64,000 nt of DNA. It comes from Candidatus Pelagibacter sp. RS40 (GTDB lineage: Bacteria > Pseudomonadota > Alphaproteobacteria > Pelagibacterales > Pelagibacteraceae). Shown piece after piece: positions 8,992-18,707 of the stretch. The translations under genes and the position numbers were made by a program. Positions within the stretch are counted from its first letter, which is position 1, and the number at the start of each line of letters is the position of its first letter. Location: contig NZ_CP020778.1 in the NCBI RefSeq assembly GCF_002101295.1, forward strand, positions 186,001-250,000, given 5' to 3'. Below the pieces are notes generated by a model. It had not been told where the DNA came from. It saw only the letters and a list, made by a program, of their open reading frames with translations, and did no database searches.

Positions 8992-11567
8992 TTTTTTTGT
9001 AACTTTTCTAAAGTTCTAGTTATAAATCTTGGTGTAAGAGTTTTAATTGGATTTACAGAAGTTTTTAGATCTTTTGGTGGACCTTTAATTTTGAAACTTA
9101 CGCCAAAAACACCTTCCCCAACCTTTTTCCCTACCAAAATCTCTCCTAATAAAGGTATTTTTGAAATTGTTTTATTTATTGTGGTGGCTGGCACAAGAGT
9201 TCCTCTAAGGCTTGTTAGTTTATTTTTTTCAATATACCCCTCCATCAAAATAGAAATTGCTGGTCCAATTGCATACATTTCATTTATGTTAGTAAGCGAC
9301 TGTTTAGATTGATAATTCATTTCAAATTCATTAAATCGAATTCCCTCTCCTGTAAGTAGATCTGCAATACCTTGAAGAGACGCTAGTGTGAGTAACTTTG
9401 CTAAAACAGGAACGTCTTGAACTTTAAAATCATATATTTTTAGATTTGCTTTTGTTTCATTATTTTTTTCTATTGACCCATAAGACAGCTTACCTTTAGT
9501 AAAACCTTTAATAAACTTGTAGTTTTTTATAAATGGCCCAGGCTCATCAATAAACAAGTTAGTAATTTTTTCATCTCTAGAATTAGTTTTTATTGATAAT
9601 GAAAAATCATTTTTATTGTTAATTTTAGATTTAATTTCGGCGTCAGTAATTCCTTTTCTTTTTAATGAAACCTCTCCTACTAAGCCAGTCAGTTTACTAT
9701 TTTTATCTATAAATATATTATTAAATTGAACAAATATTTTTGAGTTTATATTTTCAAATCTCTCAAAAATGTTATTGATATTTTCTGCTTTTAAATAATT
9801 TGAAATGAGTAATTCAGCATCAAATTCGCTTCCTGATAGCTTATATCGATTTTCGCTTTTTTTTTGAAATTTTAAATTATTTAGTTTCTTATTTAAATTC
9901 TCATAATTCAAAATTACAGTGTCAACATTTTTGATTTTATACTTATTTGATAATATTAAATTACTTACCTGTATAGTATTTAGATTTTCTTGATATTTTA
10001 TTTTGTTAAATCTTAAATCGTCATTATATCGACCTTTTAAAATTAGATTAGATTTAATTTTTTTATTTTTTTTATAATCAAGCGATTTAAAATTCAAAAG
10101 GAGTTTATTTAAATTAATATCGGTATCAAAATCCAAATTGTCTGAATTTTGGGTTAAATTAATTTTAAAACTATCAGATAAAGTATTATCTAATGAATAT
10201 GAACCTTTTATTTTTATATCTTTAATTTTTTTATTTAAATTTATTTCAATTAAATTATCTTTAAAAAATATTTTATCTTTATATTCAGGTAAAAACCTCT
10301 TTATATTTCTATCTTTATTTGAGACCTCTAATTTACTAATTTTTAAATCCGAATTTAATTTATAGTTTTCTACCTGATTTTTTTTATTTAATTCAAATTC
10401 AATCGAATTATTTGAATCAAAATTTAAATCCTGACTTGGTATTAGTTTGCTATCAATATTAAGTAATTCTTTAATTTGATCAGAGTTTATTTTATTTCCT
10501 TTGTTAGAAAAATTTCCCTTAATTTTTATATTTTCATTATTTTTTTTTGAAATTAAAAAATTAGCATCTCCAAAATTTGCTTGTTCCTTTTCATCGCTTA
10601 GAAAATAAAAAGATGAATTTATATTTATATCTACTATGTGATTTTTATAATCAAATTTTAATTCACCATTATTAATATTGATAGGAAGATTTAAATTCTT
10701 ATTAAATTTTATTTCATCAAAATCTATTTCTGATTTAAATTCAAATTTATCAATTTTTTTTTTATTAATTAGACTGAATGAAAACTTATTATTTGATGAA
10801 AGGTTTACTTTTGAATTTTCAACAAAATCAGAGCTATAATCTAAATATTTTTGTAATTTTTTTATATCAAAAACCTGTTTTTTATTTGATATATCACCAT
10901 TAATTATAAAACTATTGTCACGTTTTTTGGCTGAAATAGTGTCTGATTTAAAATCGATATCATCATAAATAAATTTTAAATCATTTATCAAATGCTGTTT
11001 TTGATCAGATATAAAATTAAAAGAAATTTTCTCTAATTCACCTTTGTTTAAAAGGTTTATTTGTGCATTTGTTACCTTTCCTAAAATACTATAATCAAAT
11101 TTTTTGCTTTTATTTTGAAAATCTAAAAAAATTGAAGCTTTAATCTTACCTTTTTTAATTTGATTTAAAATTAATTCTCTTGAAAAGTTAAAATTATACT
11201 CTGAAATAAAACTTTTTAAGTTTGATATTTCATTCTCCCTTAGTAAAATTTCTAAACTCTGAACTGATCTATTATTTAACAAATTTGATAAACTTAATTT
11301 TGAAATAATTTTATCTAAAACAAGATATTCTTCTTCAATTTGTATTTTAACGTTTGAAGTCTCAAGCTTTATTATCTGTTCTTTGATATCTAATTTAATA
11401 AATACATCATTAATTTCAGAGGATAACTTTGGGTTTATTTGGCTGATTTTTGAATAAATTAATTTATTAAATTTATCTGTTTTGAGCCCAAAAAAGTTTA
11501 AGTAAGCAACAATCGCTAAAAATAAAAAGATTATAGTAATTGGTATTATAAAAAAGTATTTACGCAT
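8988..11567 (-). CDS. AsmA-like / YhdP-type (DUF3971) inner-membrane-anchored protein
   Basis: An 859-residue protein with one N-terminal membrane helix (about residues 4-26) and a very long Asn/Lys/Ile-rich body with repeated short beta-strand patterns, as in AsmA-type bridge proteins. The last 200 residues are the most conserved-looking: LTLASLQGIADLLTGEGIRFNEFEMNY, then GPAISILMEGYI and GVSFKIKGPPKDLKTSVNP. They resemble the C-terminal AsmA-like domain of alphaproteobacterial DUF3971 proteins. The likely role is periplasmic lipid traffic to the outer membrane; this is inferred from the family. The start ATG overlaps the prfB stop by eight bases, so it is the third gene of the PBP1A-prfB operon. 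Confidence 0.75.
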   Translation of the reverse strand: MRKYFFIIPITIIFLFLAIVAYLNFFGLKTDKFNKLIYSKISQINPKLSSEINDVFIKLDIKEQIIKLETSNVKIQIEEEYLVLDKIISKLSLSNLLNNRSVQSLEILLRENEISNLKSFISEYNFNFSRELILNQIKKGKIKASIFLDFQNKSKKFDYSILGKVTNAQINLLNKGELEKISFNFISDQKQHLINDLKFIYDDIDFKSDTISAKKRDNSFIINGDISNKKQVFDIKKLQKYLDYSSDFVENSKVNLSSNNKFSFSLINKKKIDKFEFKSEIDFDEIKFNKNLNLPININNGELKFDYKNHIVDININSSFYFLSDEKEQANFGDANFLISKKNNENIKIKGNFSNKGNKINSDQIKELLNIDSKLIPSQDLNFDSNNSIEFELNKKNQVENYKLNSDLKISKLEVSNKDRNIKRFLPEYKDKIFFKDNLIEINLNKKIKDIKIKGSYSLDNTLSDSFKINLTQNSDNLDFDTDINLNKLLLNFKSLDYKKNKKIKSNLILKGRYNDDLRFNKIKYQENLNTIQVSNLILSNKYKIKNVDTVILNYENLNKKLNNLKFQKKSENRYKLSGSEFDAELLISNYLKAENINNIFERFENINSKIFVQFNNIFIDKNSKLTGLVGEVSLKRKGITDAEIKSKINNKNDFSLSIKTNSRDEKITNLFIDEPGPFIKNYKFIKGFTKGKLSYGSIEKNNETKANLKIYDFKVQDVPVLAKLLTLASLQGIADLLTGEGIRFNEFEMNYQSKQSLTNINEMYAIGPAISILMEGYIEKNKLTSLRGTLVPATTINKTISKIPLLGEILVGKKVGEGVFGVSFKIKGPPKDLKTSVNPIKTLTPRFITRTLEKLQKN

Positions 11568-12658
11568 TTATTTTATACAATGAGCTCTCAAGAAAATTAT
11601 CAATTTCGCCATCAAGTACCTTTTCAGGATTAGAGCTTTCAAAATTAGTTCTATTATCTTTTACCATTTGATATGGGTGCAATACATAAGATCTAATTTG
11701 ATGTCCCCATCCTATATCTGATTTTGAACTTTCTATATTTTCGTTTTGTTTTTCTCTTTTTTGAAGTTCATGTTCATAAAGTCTAGCTCTCAACATATTC
11801 ATACATGTTTCCTTATTTTTATGTTGTGATCTCTCATTCTGACATTGTACAACGATTTTGGTTGGGATATGCGTTATTCTTACTGCACTATCAGTTGTAT
11901 TTACATGCTGTCCACCAGCACCACTTGACCTATAAGTATCTATTCGTAAATCTTTTTCAATAATCTCAATGTCTATTTTATCATCTACAACCGGATAAAT
12001 CCAAACACTAGCGAAACTTGTATGTCTACGTGCACCTGAATCGAATGGAGAAATTCTCACCAATCGATGGATACCTGATTCTGATTTAAGATAACCATAA
12101 ATATAGTCACCCGATATTTTTATTGTAGATGATTTAATTCCAGCCTCATCTCCTTTGTGTTCACTAATTAGCTCGGCAGAATATCCCTTGTTTGATGCCC
12201 ATTTCATGTACATTCTTCTAAGCATCTCAGCCCAGTCTTGACTTTCTGTTCCACCTGCGCCAGCATGAAATTCCAAGTAACTATCAAGATTATCACTATC
12301 GTTAGATAAAAAACATTTTATCTCTAATTTTTTCAATCCAGATTTTAAATCTTGCAATTTATATAAGCTTTCATCTTGTAATGATTTGTCGCTTTCAGAT
12401 ATAGCTAGATCTAAAATTTCTACTATGTCTTTAAAGTCATTTTCAAAATTACTAAATGATCCTACTAAAAATTCTAAATTTTTTTTTTCTTTTAAAATTT
12501 TTTCTGATGATTTTCTGTCTTGCCAGAAGTTTTGGCTCTCAATTTTATTATTTAATTCATCAAGTTTAGAGATAAGTTTATTTTTTTCAAAGAAACTCCT
12601 TAATTCTTAATATTATTTTGTTTATCTCTTTAATTAAATTACTTGTTTCTAATTCCAT
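11560..12658 (-). CDS. prfB: Peptide chain release factor 2, with programmed +1 frameshift
   Basis: The full gene starts at ATG 12658 and reads 23 codons to an in-frame TGA (12589-12587). A +1 shift at CTT (12592-12590) joins it to a 342-codon frame from 12588 to the stop at 11560, giving a 365-residue product, the same length as E. coli RF2. The rebuilt N-terminus, ending its first part in LRIKEFL and resuming EKNKLISKLDELNN then SQNFWQDR, is a normal RF2 helical domain. SPF (203-205) recognises stop codons and GGQ (248-250) triggers hydrolysis. It lies one base after the PBP1A stop. Confidence 0.95.
12587..12601 (-). promoter_or_regulatory. prfB autoregulatory +1 frameshift site
   Basis: On the minus strand the site reads AAGGAG TTT CTT TGA. 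An internal Shine-Dalgarno-like AAGGAG sits three bases before the slippery CTT codon, which is followed by the UGA read only by RF2. The spacing and the CTT-TGA pair are identical in design to the E. coli prfB site. Low RF2 slows termination and favours slippage to the +1 frame, so RF2 controls its own synthesis. The mechanism is known from the family; its use here is inferred from the intact elements and the continuous homologous frame after the shift. Confidence 0.95.
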
Positions 12659-12659
12659 T

Positions 12660-14999
12660 TTAATAAAACTTTAAAATATTTGTCTTTGATACATCGCCAA
12701 TATTATCAATATCAATTTTGTAATTATTTGCAATTTTTTCCTCCTTAAAGGATTCGATAATAGTACTTTTAGAATTACTGTCAGCTTTTTTACCAGTAGA
12801 TGCATCTACAACCATCATTTTAATTCCTTTTGCCACTTTGAATGGTCTTGCCTCGTGATTATTGACTGAATTTTTAACAAATTCTTTGAAGATAGGTAGG
12901 GCAGTTTTTGATCCTGTTTCAAATTTTCCTAAAGTTCTTGGATTATCAAAACCTACATAAACTCCAATTACTAAATTTGAAGTGAAACCAATAAACCATG
13001 CATCTGTATTTTTATTAGTAGTTCCCGTTTTTCCTGCTAATTGTAAGTTAAGATCTTTTAATTTTTTTCCAGTTCCTCTTTGAACAACTCCTTCTAAAAT
13101 AGATGTCATTTGATAAGCTGTTTGTGGTGAAAAAATTTGCTTATAATTATTTTTAATTTGAGGGAGATTTTCACTTGTGTATGAAATCAAGTCGCAATCT
13201 TTACAAAATCTTAACTGATTTTTAAAAATTGTTTTTCCCTGACTGTCTTGAATTCTATCTATAAATATTGGCCTAACTAACTTTCCACCATTTACAAATG
13301 ACGAGTAAGCGCTTGTCATCTTTAGCAAAGTAGTTTCCGCAGATCCCAGCGAAATTGACATCAATTCTTCAGGTCTTTCATAAATTTTAAGTTTTTTTGA
13401 AAAATTTGTGATTTTGTTTAATCCAATTTCTTGAGCAATTCTTACTGTCATTAAATTTCTTGATTTTTCAACACCAGTTCTTAACGTTGAGGGGCCATAA
13501 AACTTTTTCCCATAGTTTTCAGGTTTCCACATCTTTAAATCACTCCCTTGCTCAAGAACAATTGGGGCGTCTAAAACTAATGTAGAAGGAGTAAAATTAT
13601 TTTCTAAAGCTAATGCATATATAAATGGTTTAAATGCTGATCCAGGTTGTCTTTTAGCTTGAGTAACTCTGTTATATTCACTTTTATTAAAACTAAATCC
13701 TCCAGCCATTGCCAAAACTCTTCCTGTAAATGGATCCATTACAACTATTCCACCATTAACGGCAGGTAATTGTTTTAATTCGTAGTCTTCTTGATTAATA
13801 TTTTTTACATAAACTAAATCTCCAACTTTAAATAACTCACCTATATTTTTTCTTGTCCAATTTAAATTTTCAAATTTAATTTTGCCTTTTATGTTATTTT
13901 CAGTTTCTATATTTGCTTCAAATTTATTTATTTTTTTTATAATTGCTATTTCCCACCCTAAAGATTTTTCTAATTTGAACTTATCTAAATTTTTATTCCA
14001 ATTGTTAGTTATTTTTATATTTTTTAAAGAACCTCTCCAACCTCTTCTTCTATCATATTGTTCTAAACCTTTTCTTAATGCTGCTGAGGCTTTAGTTTGT
14101 AAATTTAAATCAATTGGAGTTTTAATGTTAAAACCTTGTTTATAAACTTTGTCAAAACCATATGTGTCAATTATTTTTTTTCTTACGTCTTCAACATAAT
14201 ATCTAGAGTCTTCTAAATATATTCTTTGTCTTTTACTGAGTTTAATGTCTGTATTTATTAATTCATTTAATAAATTTTGATCTATGTATTGATTTTCATA
14301 AAGATTTTTTAAAACAAGATCTCTTCTGTATTTAGCTAGTTTTATGTTTTTATATGGATTATATCTACTTGGAGCCTTTGGTAATGCTGCTAATAAAGCT
14401 GCTTCTGAATAATTCAATTCATTAATTGATTTATCAAAATATCTCAAACTAGCTGAAGCTATTCCATAACTTCCTTCACCTAAATATATTTGGTTTAAAT
14501 AAAGCTCTAGAATTCTCTCTTTACTTAAAGCTCTTTCGATTCGAAAAGCTAAAATTGCTTCCTTAATTTTTCTATCAAAACTTACCTCATTTGAAAGTAA
14601 AAAATTTTTTGCGACCTGTTGGGTTATAGTCGAGGCTCCTTCTAGCCTTTTTGATTTTAGTGCATTTTTGATATTATTCTTAATAGCTCTAACGATACCT
14701 TTTGCATCTACCCCGGGATGGTAAAAAAAATTTTTATCTTCGGCAGACAGGAAAGAATTGATTAAAACATTTGGTATAGCCTCAAATGGCACAAATATTC
14801 TCTTCTCGGAAGAAAAGTCACTAACCAATACCCCATTACCTGAATATAATTTGCTAGATACAGGAGGTTTGTAATTTTTTAAGAATTTGTAGTCTGGTAG
14901 CTTATTTGAATAAATCCATAAAATTGAAAATACACCAACCAAAATTATCAACATTATTAATACAGTTATGGATGCAACTTTTTTTATTATTGAGCTCAT
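12660..14999 (-). CDS. mrcA: Penicillin-binding protein 1A, bifunctional peptidoglycan synthase
   Basis: A 779-residue class A PBP with one N-terminal membrane helix (about 8-30). The glycosyltransferase domain carries the catalytic Glu87 in EDKNFFYHPGVD, then EGASTITQQVAKN. The transpeptidase domain has the SxxK serine in GSAFKPF near residue 450, SRN near 505, and KTGTT near 656. An OB-like insert lies between the two domains, as in PBP1A. It polymerises and cross-links peptidoglycan in the periplasm. It is the first gene of the operon with prfB and the AsmA-like gene, and is divergent from rne over 81 bases. Confidence 0.94.
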   Translation of the reverse strand: MSSIIKKVASITVLIMLIILVGVFSILWIYSNKLPDYKFLKNYKPPVSSKLYSGNGVLVSDFSSEKRIFVPFEAIPNVLINSFLSAEDKNFFYHPGVDAKGIVRAIKNNIKNALKSKRLEGASTITQQVAKNFLLSNEVSFDRKIKEAILAFRIERALSKERILELYLNQIYLGEGSYGIASASLRYFDKSINELNYSEAALLAALPKAPSRYNPYKNIKLAKYRRDLVLKNLYENQYIDQNLLNELINTDIKLSKRQRIYLEDSRYYVEDVRKKIIDTYGFDKVYKQGFNIKTPIDLNLQTKASAALRKGLEQYDRRRGWRGSLKNIKITNNWNKNLDKFKLEKSLGWEIAIIKKINKFEANIETENNIKGKIKFENLNWTRKNIGELFKVGDLVYVKNINQEDYELKQLPAVNGGIVVMDPFTGRVLAMAGGFSFNKSEYNRVTQAKRQPGSAFKPFIYALALENNFTPSTLVLDAPIVLEQGSDLKMWKPENYGKKFYGPSTLRTGVEKSRNLMTVRIAQEIGLNKITNFSKKLKIYERPEELMSISLGSAETTLLKMTSAYSSFVNGGKLVRPIFIDRIQDSQGKTIFKNQLRFCKDCDLISYTSENLPQIKNNYKQIFSPQTAYQMTSILEGVVQRGTGKKLKDLNLQLAGKTGTTNKNTDAWFIGFTSNLVIGVYVGFDNPRTLGKFETGSKTALPIFKEFVKNSVNNHEARPFKVAKGIKMMVVDASTGKKADSNSKSTIIESFKEEKIANNYKIDIDNIGDVSKTNILKFY

Positions 15000-15080
15000 T
15001 TATGTTTAATTTAGTTAGTGAATTTGGTATTGTTGTGGCACCGAATTTAAAAATAAACAAATGAAAAATAATCAAAATTT

Positions 15081-16841
15081 ATGTCAAAAAATTTATATAT
15101 CGATGCATCGCATCCAAATGAAACAAGAGTTGTGCTTAAAAATGAAAATCATATTGAAGATTATGAATATGAAAGTATCAACAATACATTAATAAAAAAT
15201 AATATTTATCTTGGAAAAGTAAGCCGTATCGAACCATCTCTTCAGGCTGCTTTTGTTGATTTTGGAAGAGAAAGACATGGATTTTTATCATTCAATGATA
15301 TTCAATCAGATTACTATCAAATACCCCAAAGTGATCTAGAAAAAATAAAAGAGGAAGAAGAGAAAGTTAGAGAAGAATTATCTAAAGAAAGCGAAAATAT
15401 AGAAAATAAAATTTTAGATGGAGAAGAAATTAAAATTGAGGATCCAGTAGAAAAAAGAGAGGAAAATGTAGAAGAAAAAAATGATGATAAAATACAAAAA
15501 AGATTTCCCTCGAAGAGATATAAAATCCAAGAAGTTATAAAACCTAATCAAGTTATTTTGGTACAAGTTTTAAAGGACGAGAGAGGTTTGAAGGGAGCAG
15601 CGCTTAGCACATTCATATCCATTGCAGGAAAATATATAGTACTGATGCCTAACACAGCTAAGGGAGGTGGTATTTCAAGAAAAATATTTAATCCAGGAGA
15701 TAGAAAAAAAATTCGAAATATTCTAAATGAAATTGAAATTCCAAAAGCTATGGGAATAATTGTAAGAACAGCAGGATCAAATAAAACAAAAAACGAAATT
15801 GATGGAGATCTAAAAAATTTAATTACAGTTTGGGACTCGATTAAAAGTAATGCAATGAATTCTATGGCCCCATCTCTTATCCATCAAGAAAGCGATATTA
15901 TTAAAAGAAGTATTCGAGATATGTACGACGATGATACACAAAATATCCTAGTAGAGGGAAACGAGGGCTATCAAAAAGCAAAAAATTACATGAAGCTTAT
16001 GATGCCAAAACAATTAAAAAAAGTTAAAAAGTATAGAGATAAAATACCATTATTTTTTAAAGAAAATATTGAAAAAAAACTTTTTGAAATTTTTAAGACT
16101 GAGGTAAAACTTAGCTCTGGTGGTTATTTGGTGATAAATCCCACTGAAGCTTTAGTTTCTATTGATATTAATTCTGGAAAATCAATAAAACAAAAAAATG
16201 TTGAGAGCACTGCTTTAGATACAAATTTAGAGGCCGCTGAAGAAATTGCAAGACAAATTAAAATCAGAGATTTATCTGGTTTAATAATAATTGACTTTAT
16301 TGATATGCTAAATTTTGGAAATAGAAGACTAGTTGAAAGAAGATTAAAAGAAAAATGCCGTAATGATAGAGCAAGAATTCAAATAGGTAGAATAAGTAAT
16401 TTTGGTTTATTGGAAATGTCAAGACAGAGACTTCGTGAAAGTAATATAAAATGGTCAATTAAGTTAACAAACGAAACTTTTGCACAAAAAATTATAAAAT
16501 TAATCGAAATTAAATCTTTGGAAAATAGTTCCAAAATTATTGATTTAAAAATAAATAATAAGATTTCAGATTTTATAGAAAATCAATTTCTTGAGGATTT
16601 AAAATATTTCGAAAAAAAAAATAAAATTAAAATAAATATTACAAATTCTGAAGAGTTAAATTTAACCGAATACTTAATAGAGTTTAAGTCTAAATCTGGA
16701 AAAATACTAGATAAAATTGAAAAAATTGAAAGTTTACAGAAAGTTGTTATTACAAAAGAAAATTCAAATTCTAATATTCAAAAACCATTTAAAAAAAGAA
16801 AATTTAAAAAAAGAAAATTTGTTAAAAAGAAAATTAAATAA
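15081..16841 (+). CDS. rne: Ribonuclease E/G, short form lacking the zinc-link motif
   Basis: A 586-residue RNase E/G catalytic protein. The N-terminal S1 domain (about 35-185) is split by a charged Glu/Lys-rich insert near 83-145. The DNase I-like subdomain keeps the metal-binding aspartates in VSIDINSGK (near 360) and IIIDFIDM (near 405). After LLEMSRQRLRES the usual CPxCxG zinc-link is absent. The protein ends in a basic tail with KKRKF repeated (about 572-582) instead of the long scaffold arm of other alphaproteobacterial RNase E. It cleaves AU-rich single-stranded RNA for mRNA decay and rRNA/tRNA processing. Its end overlaps thiG by eight bases. Confidence 0.9.
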   Translation: MSKNLYIDASHPNETRVVLKNENHIEDYEYESINNTLIKNNIYLGKVSRIEPSLQAAFVDFGRERHGFLSFNDIQSDYYQIPQSDLEKIKEEEEKVREELSKESENIENKILDGEEIKIEDPVEKREENVEEKNDDKIQKRFPSKRYKIQEVIKPNQVILVQVLKDERGLKGAALSTFISIAGKYIVLMPNTAKGGGISRKIFNPGDRKKIRNILNEIEIPKAMGIIVRTAGSNKTKNEIDGDLKNLITVWDSIKSNAMNSMAPSLIHQESDIIKRSIRDMYDDDTQNILVEGNEGYQKAKNYMKLMMPKQLKKVKKYRDKIPLFFKENIEKKLFEIFKTEVKLSSGGYLVINPTEALVSIDINSGKSIKQKNVESTALDTNLEAAEEIARQIKIRDLSGLIIIDFIDMLNFGNRRLVERRLKEKCRNDRARIQIGRISNFGLLEMSRQRLRESNIKWSIKLTNETFAQKIIKLIEIKSLENSSKIIDLKINNKISDFIENQFLEDLKYFEKKNKIKINITNSEELNLTEYLIEFKSKSGKILDKIEKIESLQKVVITKENSNSNIQKPFKKRKFKKRKFVKKKIK

Positions 16842-17610
16842 TTCCGCTATTAGTAGTTGATGCAGATCCAAATAAATTAGGATTAATTCTTCCCGAAAGA
16901 AATGATTTTCTTCCAGATATAACTGCATATTTCATTGCCTCAGCCATCTCATAAGGGTTTTTGGCTTTAGCTATTGCTGTATTAATTAAGACGCCGTCAC
17001 AACCCAGTTCCATTGCCTGAGTTGCATCTGATGCTTGCCCAATACCTGCATCTACAATAACGGGAAGCTTTGTTTGATTTCTAATTATTTTCAAATTAAT
17101 TTTATTTTGAATACCCAAACCTGAGCCAATTGGTGCAGCCAAAGGCATTATTGCACACGCTCCAGCATTTTCTAACCTTTTTGCCATCAAAGGATCATCA
17201 TTGCAATAAACCATCACTTTAAATCCCTCTTTGGTTAAAACTTCTGTAGATTTAAGTGTTTCAATAGCATCTGGAAATAATGTTTTTTTATCTCCTAATA
17301 CTTCAAGTTTTACTAATTTCCATCCTCCAATTTCTCTTGCCAGCCTAAGTGTTCTTAGAGCTTCATCTGAACTAAAACATCCTGCAGTATTTGGAAGATA
17401 GGTAATTTTTTTTGGATTTATATAATCCATCAACAAAGGTTTATTTTTATCTGATATATTTACTCTTCTTACTGCAACCGTCACAATATCTGCACCTGAG
17501 ATTTTTATTACTTTAGCGCACTCTTTCATAGATTTATATTTTCCTGTGCCAACAATTAGTCTTGAAGAATAGTTTTTTTTTGCAATTATAAATTTATCTT
17601 TATTTTTCAT
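16834..17610 (-). CDS. thiG: Thiazole synthase ThiG
   Basis: A 258-residue TIM-barrel enzyme making the thiazole phosphate of thiamine from DXP, ThiS-thiocarboxylate and a glycine imine. The Schiff-base lysine is in GWKLVKLEVLGD near residue 95. The phosphate-binding C-terminal segments PVIVDAGIGQASDA and GCDGVLINTAIA are intact. The start shares one base with the thiS stop (thiS-thiG pair). No thiC, thiO/thiH or thiE is seen here, and no room exists upstream for a TPP riboswitch, because aroQ starts 16 bases beyond thiS. Confidence 0.95.
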   Translation of the reverse strand: MKNKDKFIIAKKNYSSRLIVGTGKYKSMKECAKVIKISGADIVTVAVRRVNISDKNKPLLMDYINPKKITYLPNTAGCFSSDEALRTLRLAREIGGWKLVKLEVLGDKKTLFPDAIETLKSTEVLTKEGFKVMVYCNDDPLMAKRLENAGACAIMPLAAPIGSGLGIQNKINLKIIRNQTKLPVIVDAGIGQASDATQAMELGCDGVLINTAIAKAKNPYEMAEAMKYAVISGRKSFLSGRINPNLFGSASTTNSGII

Positions 17611-17828
17611 TAGCCTCCTCCAATAAAATGGACAATTTCTACTTTATCATTTTTAGAAAGAAGAATTTTTTTAATCTTTTTTTTATCAATAATTTCTTTG
17701 TTATATTCTATTGCAATTTTGTTTAAGGGTATTTCTAACTTATCAACAAGATTTTTTAATGAAAAGTTTGAATTTATAATAGTTTGCTTACCGTTTACTG
17801 TTATTTTTATTTTATTTTTTTTTCTCAT
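17610..17828 (-). CDS. thiS: Sulfur carrier protein ThiS
   Basis: A 72-residue ubiquitin-fold carrier with a ThiS-like strand pattern (IKITVNGKQTII, then LVDKLEIPLNKIAIEYN). It ends in HFIGGG, so the C-terminal Gly-Gly needed for thiocarboxylation is present with one extra preceding glycine. It donates sulfur to ThiG, whose start overlaps its stop by one base. The first six residues (MRKKNK) are a slightly long lead. The start codon lies only 16 bases from the divergent aroQ start. Confidence 0.92.
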   Translation of the reverse strand: MRKKNKIKITVNGKQTIINSNFSLKNLVDKLEIPLNKIAIEYNKEIIDKKKIKKILLSKNDKVEIVHFIGGG

Positions 17829-17844
17829 ATATTATAAGTTTTTA

Positions 17845-18291
17845 GTGAGCAAAATATTAATTATTAATGGACCTAATCTTAATCTATTAGGTCAAAGAGA
17901 ACAATCTCAATATGGAAGCAAAGACTACAATTACTTAACTGAGATTTGTTATGAAAAGGCCAAAGAATTAAATTTAAATTTAGATATAAAACAATCGAAT
18001 GTGGAAGGTGAAATTGTAAATTTAATACAAAATAGTGTTGATAATTATGAAGGTATTATAATTAATGCTGCAGCCTACAGTCATACATCTGTAGCTATAA
18101 GAGATGCATTAGATGTATTTAAAAAACCTAAAATCGAGGTGCACATATCAAACATTTACAAAAGAGAGGAATTTAGACATAAGTCAATGATAAGTGGTGT
18201 TGTAACTGGAATTATTTGTGGACTTGGAATAAACGGCTATATTTTGGCCATAAATTCAATGCATGAGCTTTTAGAAAATGAAAATAAATAA
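17845..18291 (+). CDS. aroQ: 3-dehydroquinate dehydratase, type II
   Basis: A 148-residue type II dehydroquinase of the shikimate pathway. I chose GTG at 17845, giving MSKILIINGPNLNLLGQRE, because this matches the family start. The frame is open further upstream, but that would run antisense through thiS. Catalytic features are the Tyr in REQSQYG near residue 23, NAAAYSHTS near 75 and the EVHISNIYKREEFRH loop near 100. It overlaps accB by 14 bases and leads aroQ-accB-accC, an order common in bacteria. Confidence 0.94.
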   Translation: MSKILIINGPNLNLLGQREQSQYGSKDYNYLTEICYEKAKELNLNLDIKQSNVEGEIVNLIQNSVDNYEGIIINAAAYSHTSVAIRDALDVFKKPKIEVHISNIYKREEFRHKSMISGVVTGIICGLGINGYILAINSMHELLENENK

Positions 18292-18706
18292 AAATATTAT
18301 TAAAGAATTAAATGATTATTTGGATGAATTTAATCTTACAGAAATTGAATATACTGAAAAAGATTTAAAAGTAAAAGTTTCAAAATCAAAAGGAATTGGT
18401 TCAACTCCTGTCATCACAAATACATCAAAACAAGAGATAGAAAGAACTGAAAACAAGTCATCTGAAATAAGTGGAACAAAGATTACATCACCAATTATTG
18501 GTACTGCATACTTAGCACCTGAACCAGGAGGTAAAAAATTTGCAGAAAAAGGAAGAAAAATTAAGAAGGGTGATACCGTAATGATTGTTGAGGCAATGAA
18601 AACTATGAATCATGTGCCCTGCCCAATGGATGGAACAATAAAAGAAATTTGTGTTGAGGATGGTCAGCCTGTTGAGTTTGGACAAACTATAGCAATTTTA
18701 GATTAA
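18278..18706 (+). CDS. accB: Biotin carboxyl carrier protein of acetyl-CoA carboxylase
   Basis: A 142-residue AccB. The C-terminal biotinyl domain (about 68-142) carries VEAMKTMNHV with the biotinylated lysine at 108; the usual MKM is MKT here. A short linker (about 40-66) is rich in Ser, Thr and charged residues, shorter than the Pro/Ala linker of many homologues. It carries biotin between AccC and the carboxyltransferase in fatty acid synthesis. It lies between aroQ (14-base overlap) and accC (one-base gap). Confidence 0.96.
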   Translation: MKINKNIIKELNDYLDEFNLTEIEYTEKDLKVKVSKSKGIGSTPVITNTSKQEIERTENKSSEISGTKITSPIIGTAYLAPEPGGKKFAEKGRKIKKGDTVMIVEAMKTMNHVPCPMDGTIKEICVEDGQPVEFGQTIAILD

Positions 18707-18707
18707 T

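Noticed and set aside
11560..12357. prfB as a truncated pseudogene or a 265-residue short RF2
   Set aside because: The upstream bases encode a normal RF2 N-terminal domain joined through a canonical CTT-TGA frameshift site, so the gene is intact.
12386..12610. A 74-residue frame on the plus strand
   Set aside because: It is antisense to the N-terminal part of prfB, which is fully explained by the frameshifted RF2 frame.
16790..16830. Short A-rich DNA repeat
   Set aside because: It encodes the KKRKF tail repeat of RNase E/G and is described there; not a separate element.
17698..17844. An N-terminal extension of aroQ
   Set aside because: It would run antisense through thiS and precede the canonical MSKILIINGPNLNLLG start; GTG 17845 is preferred.
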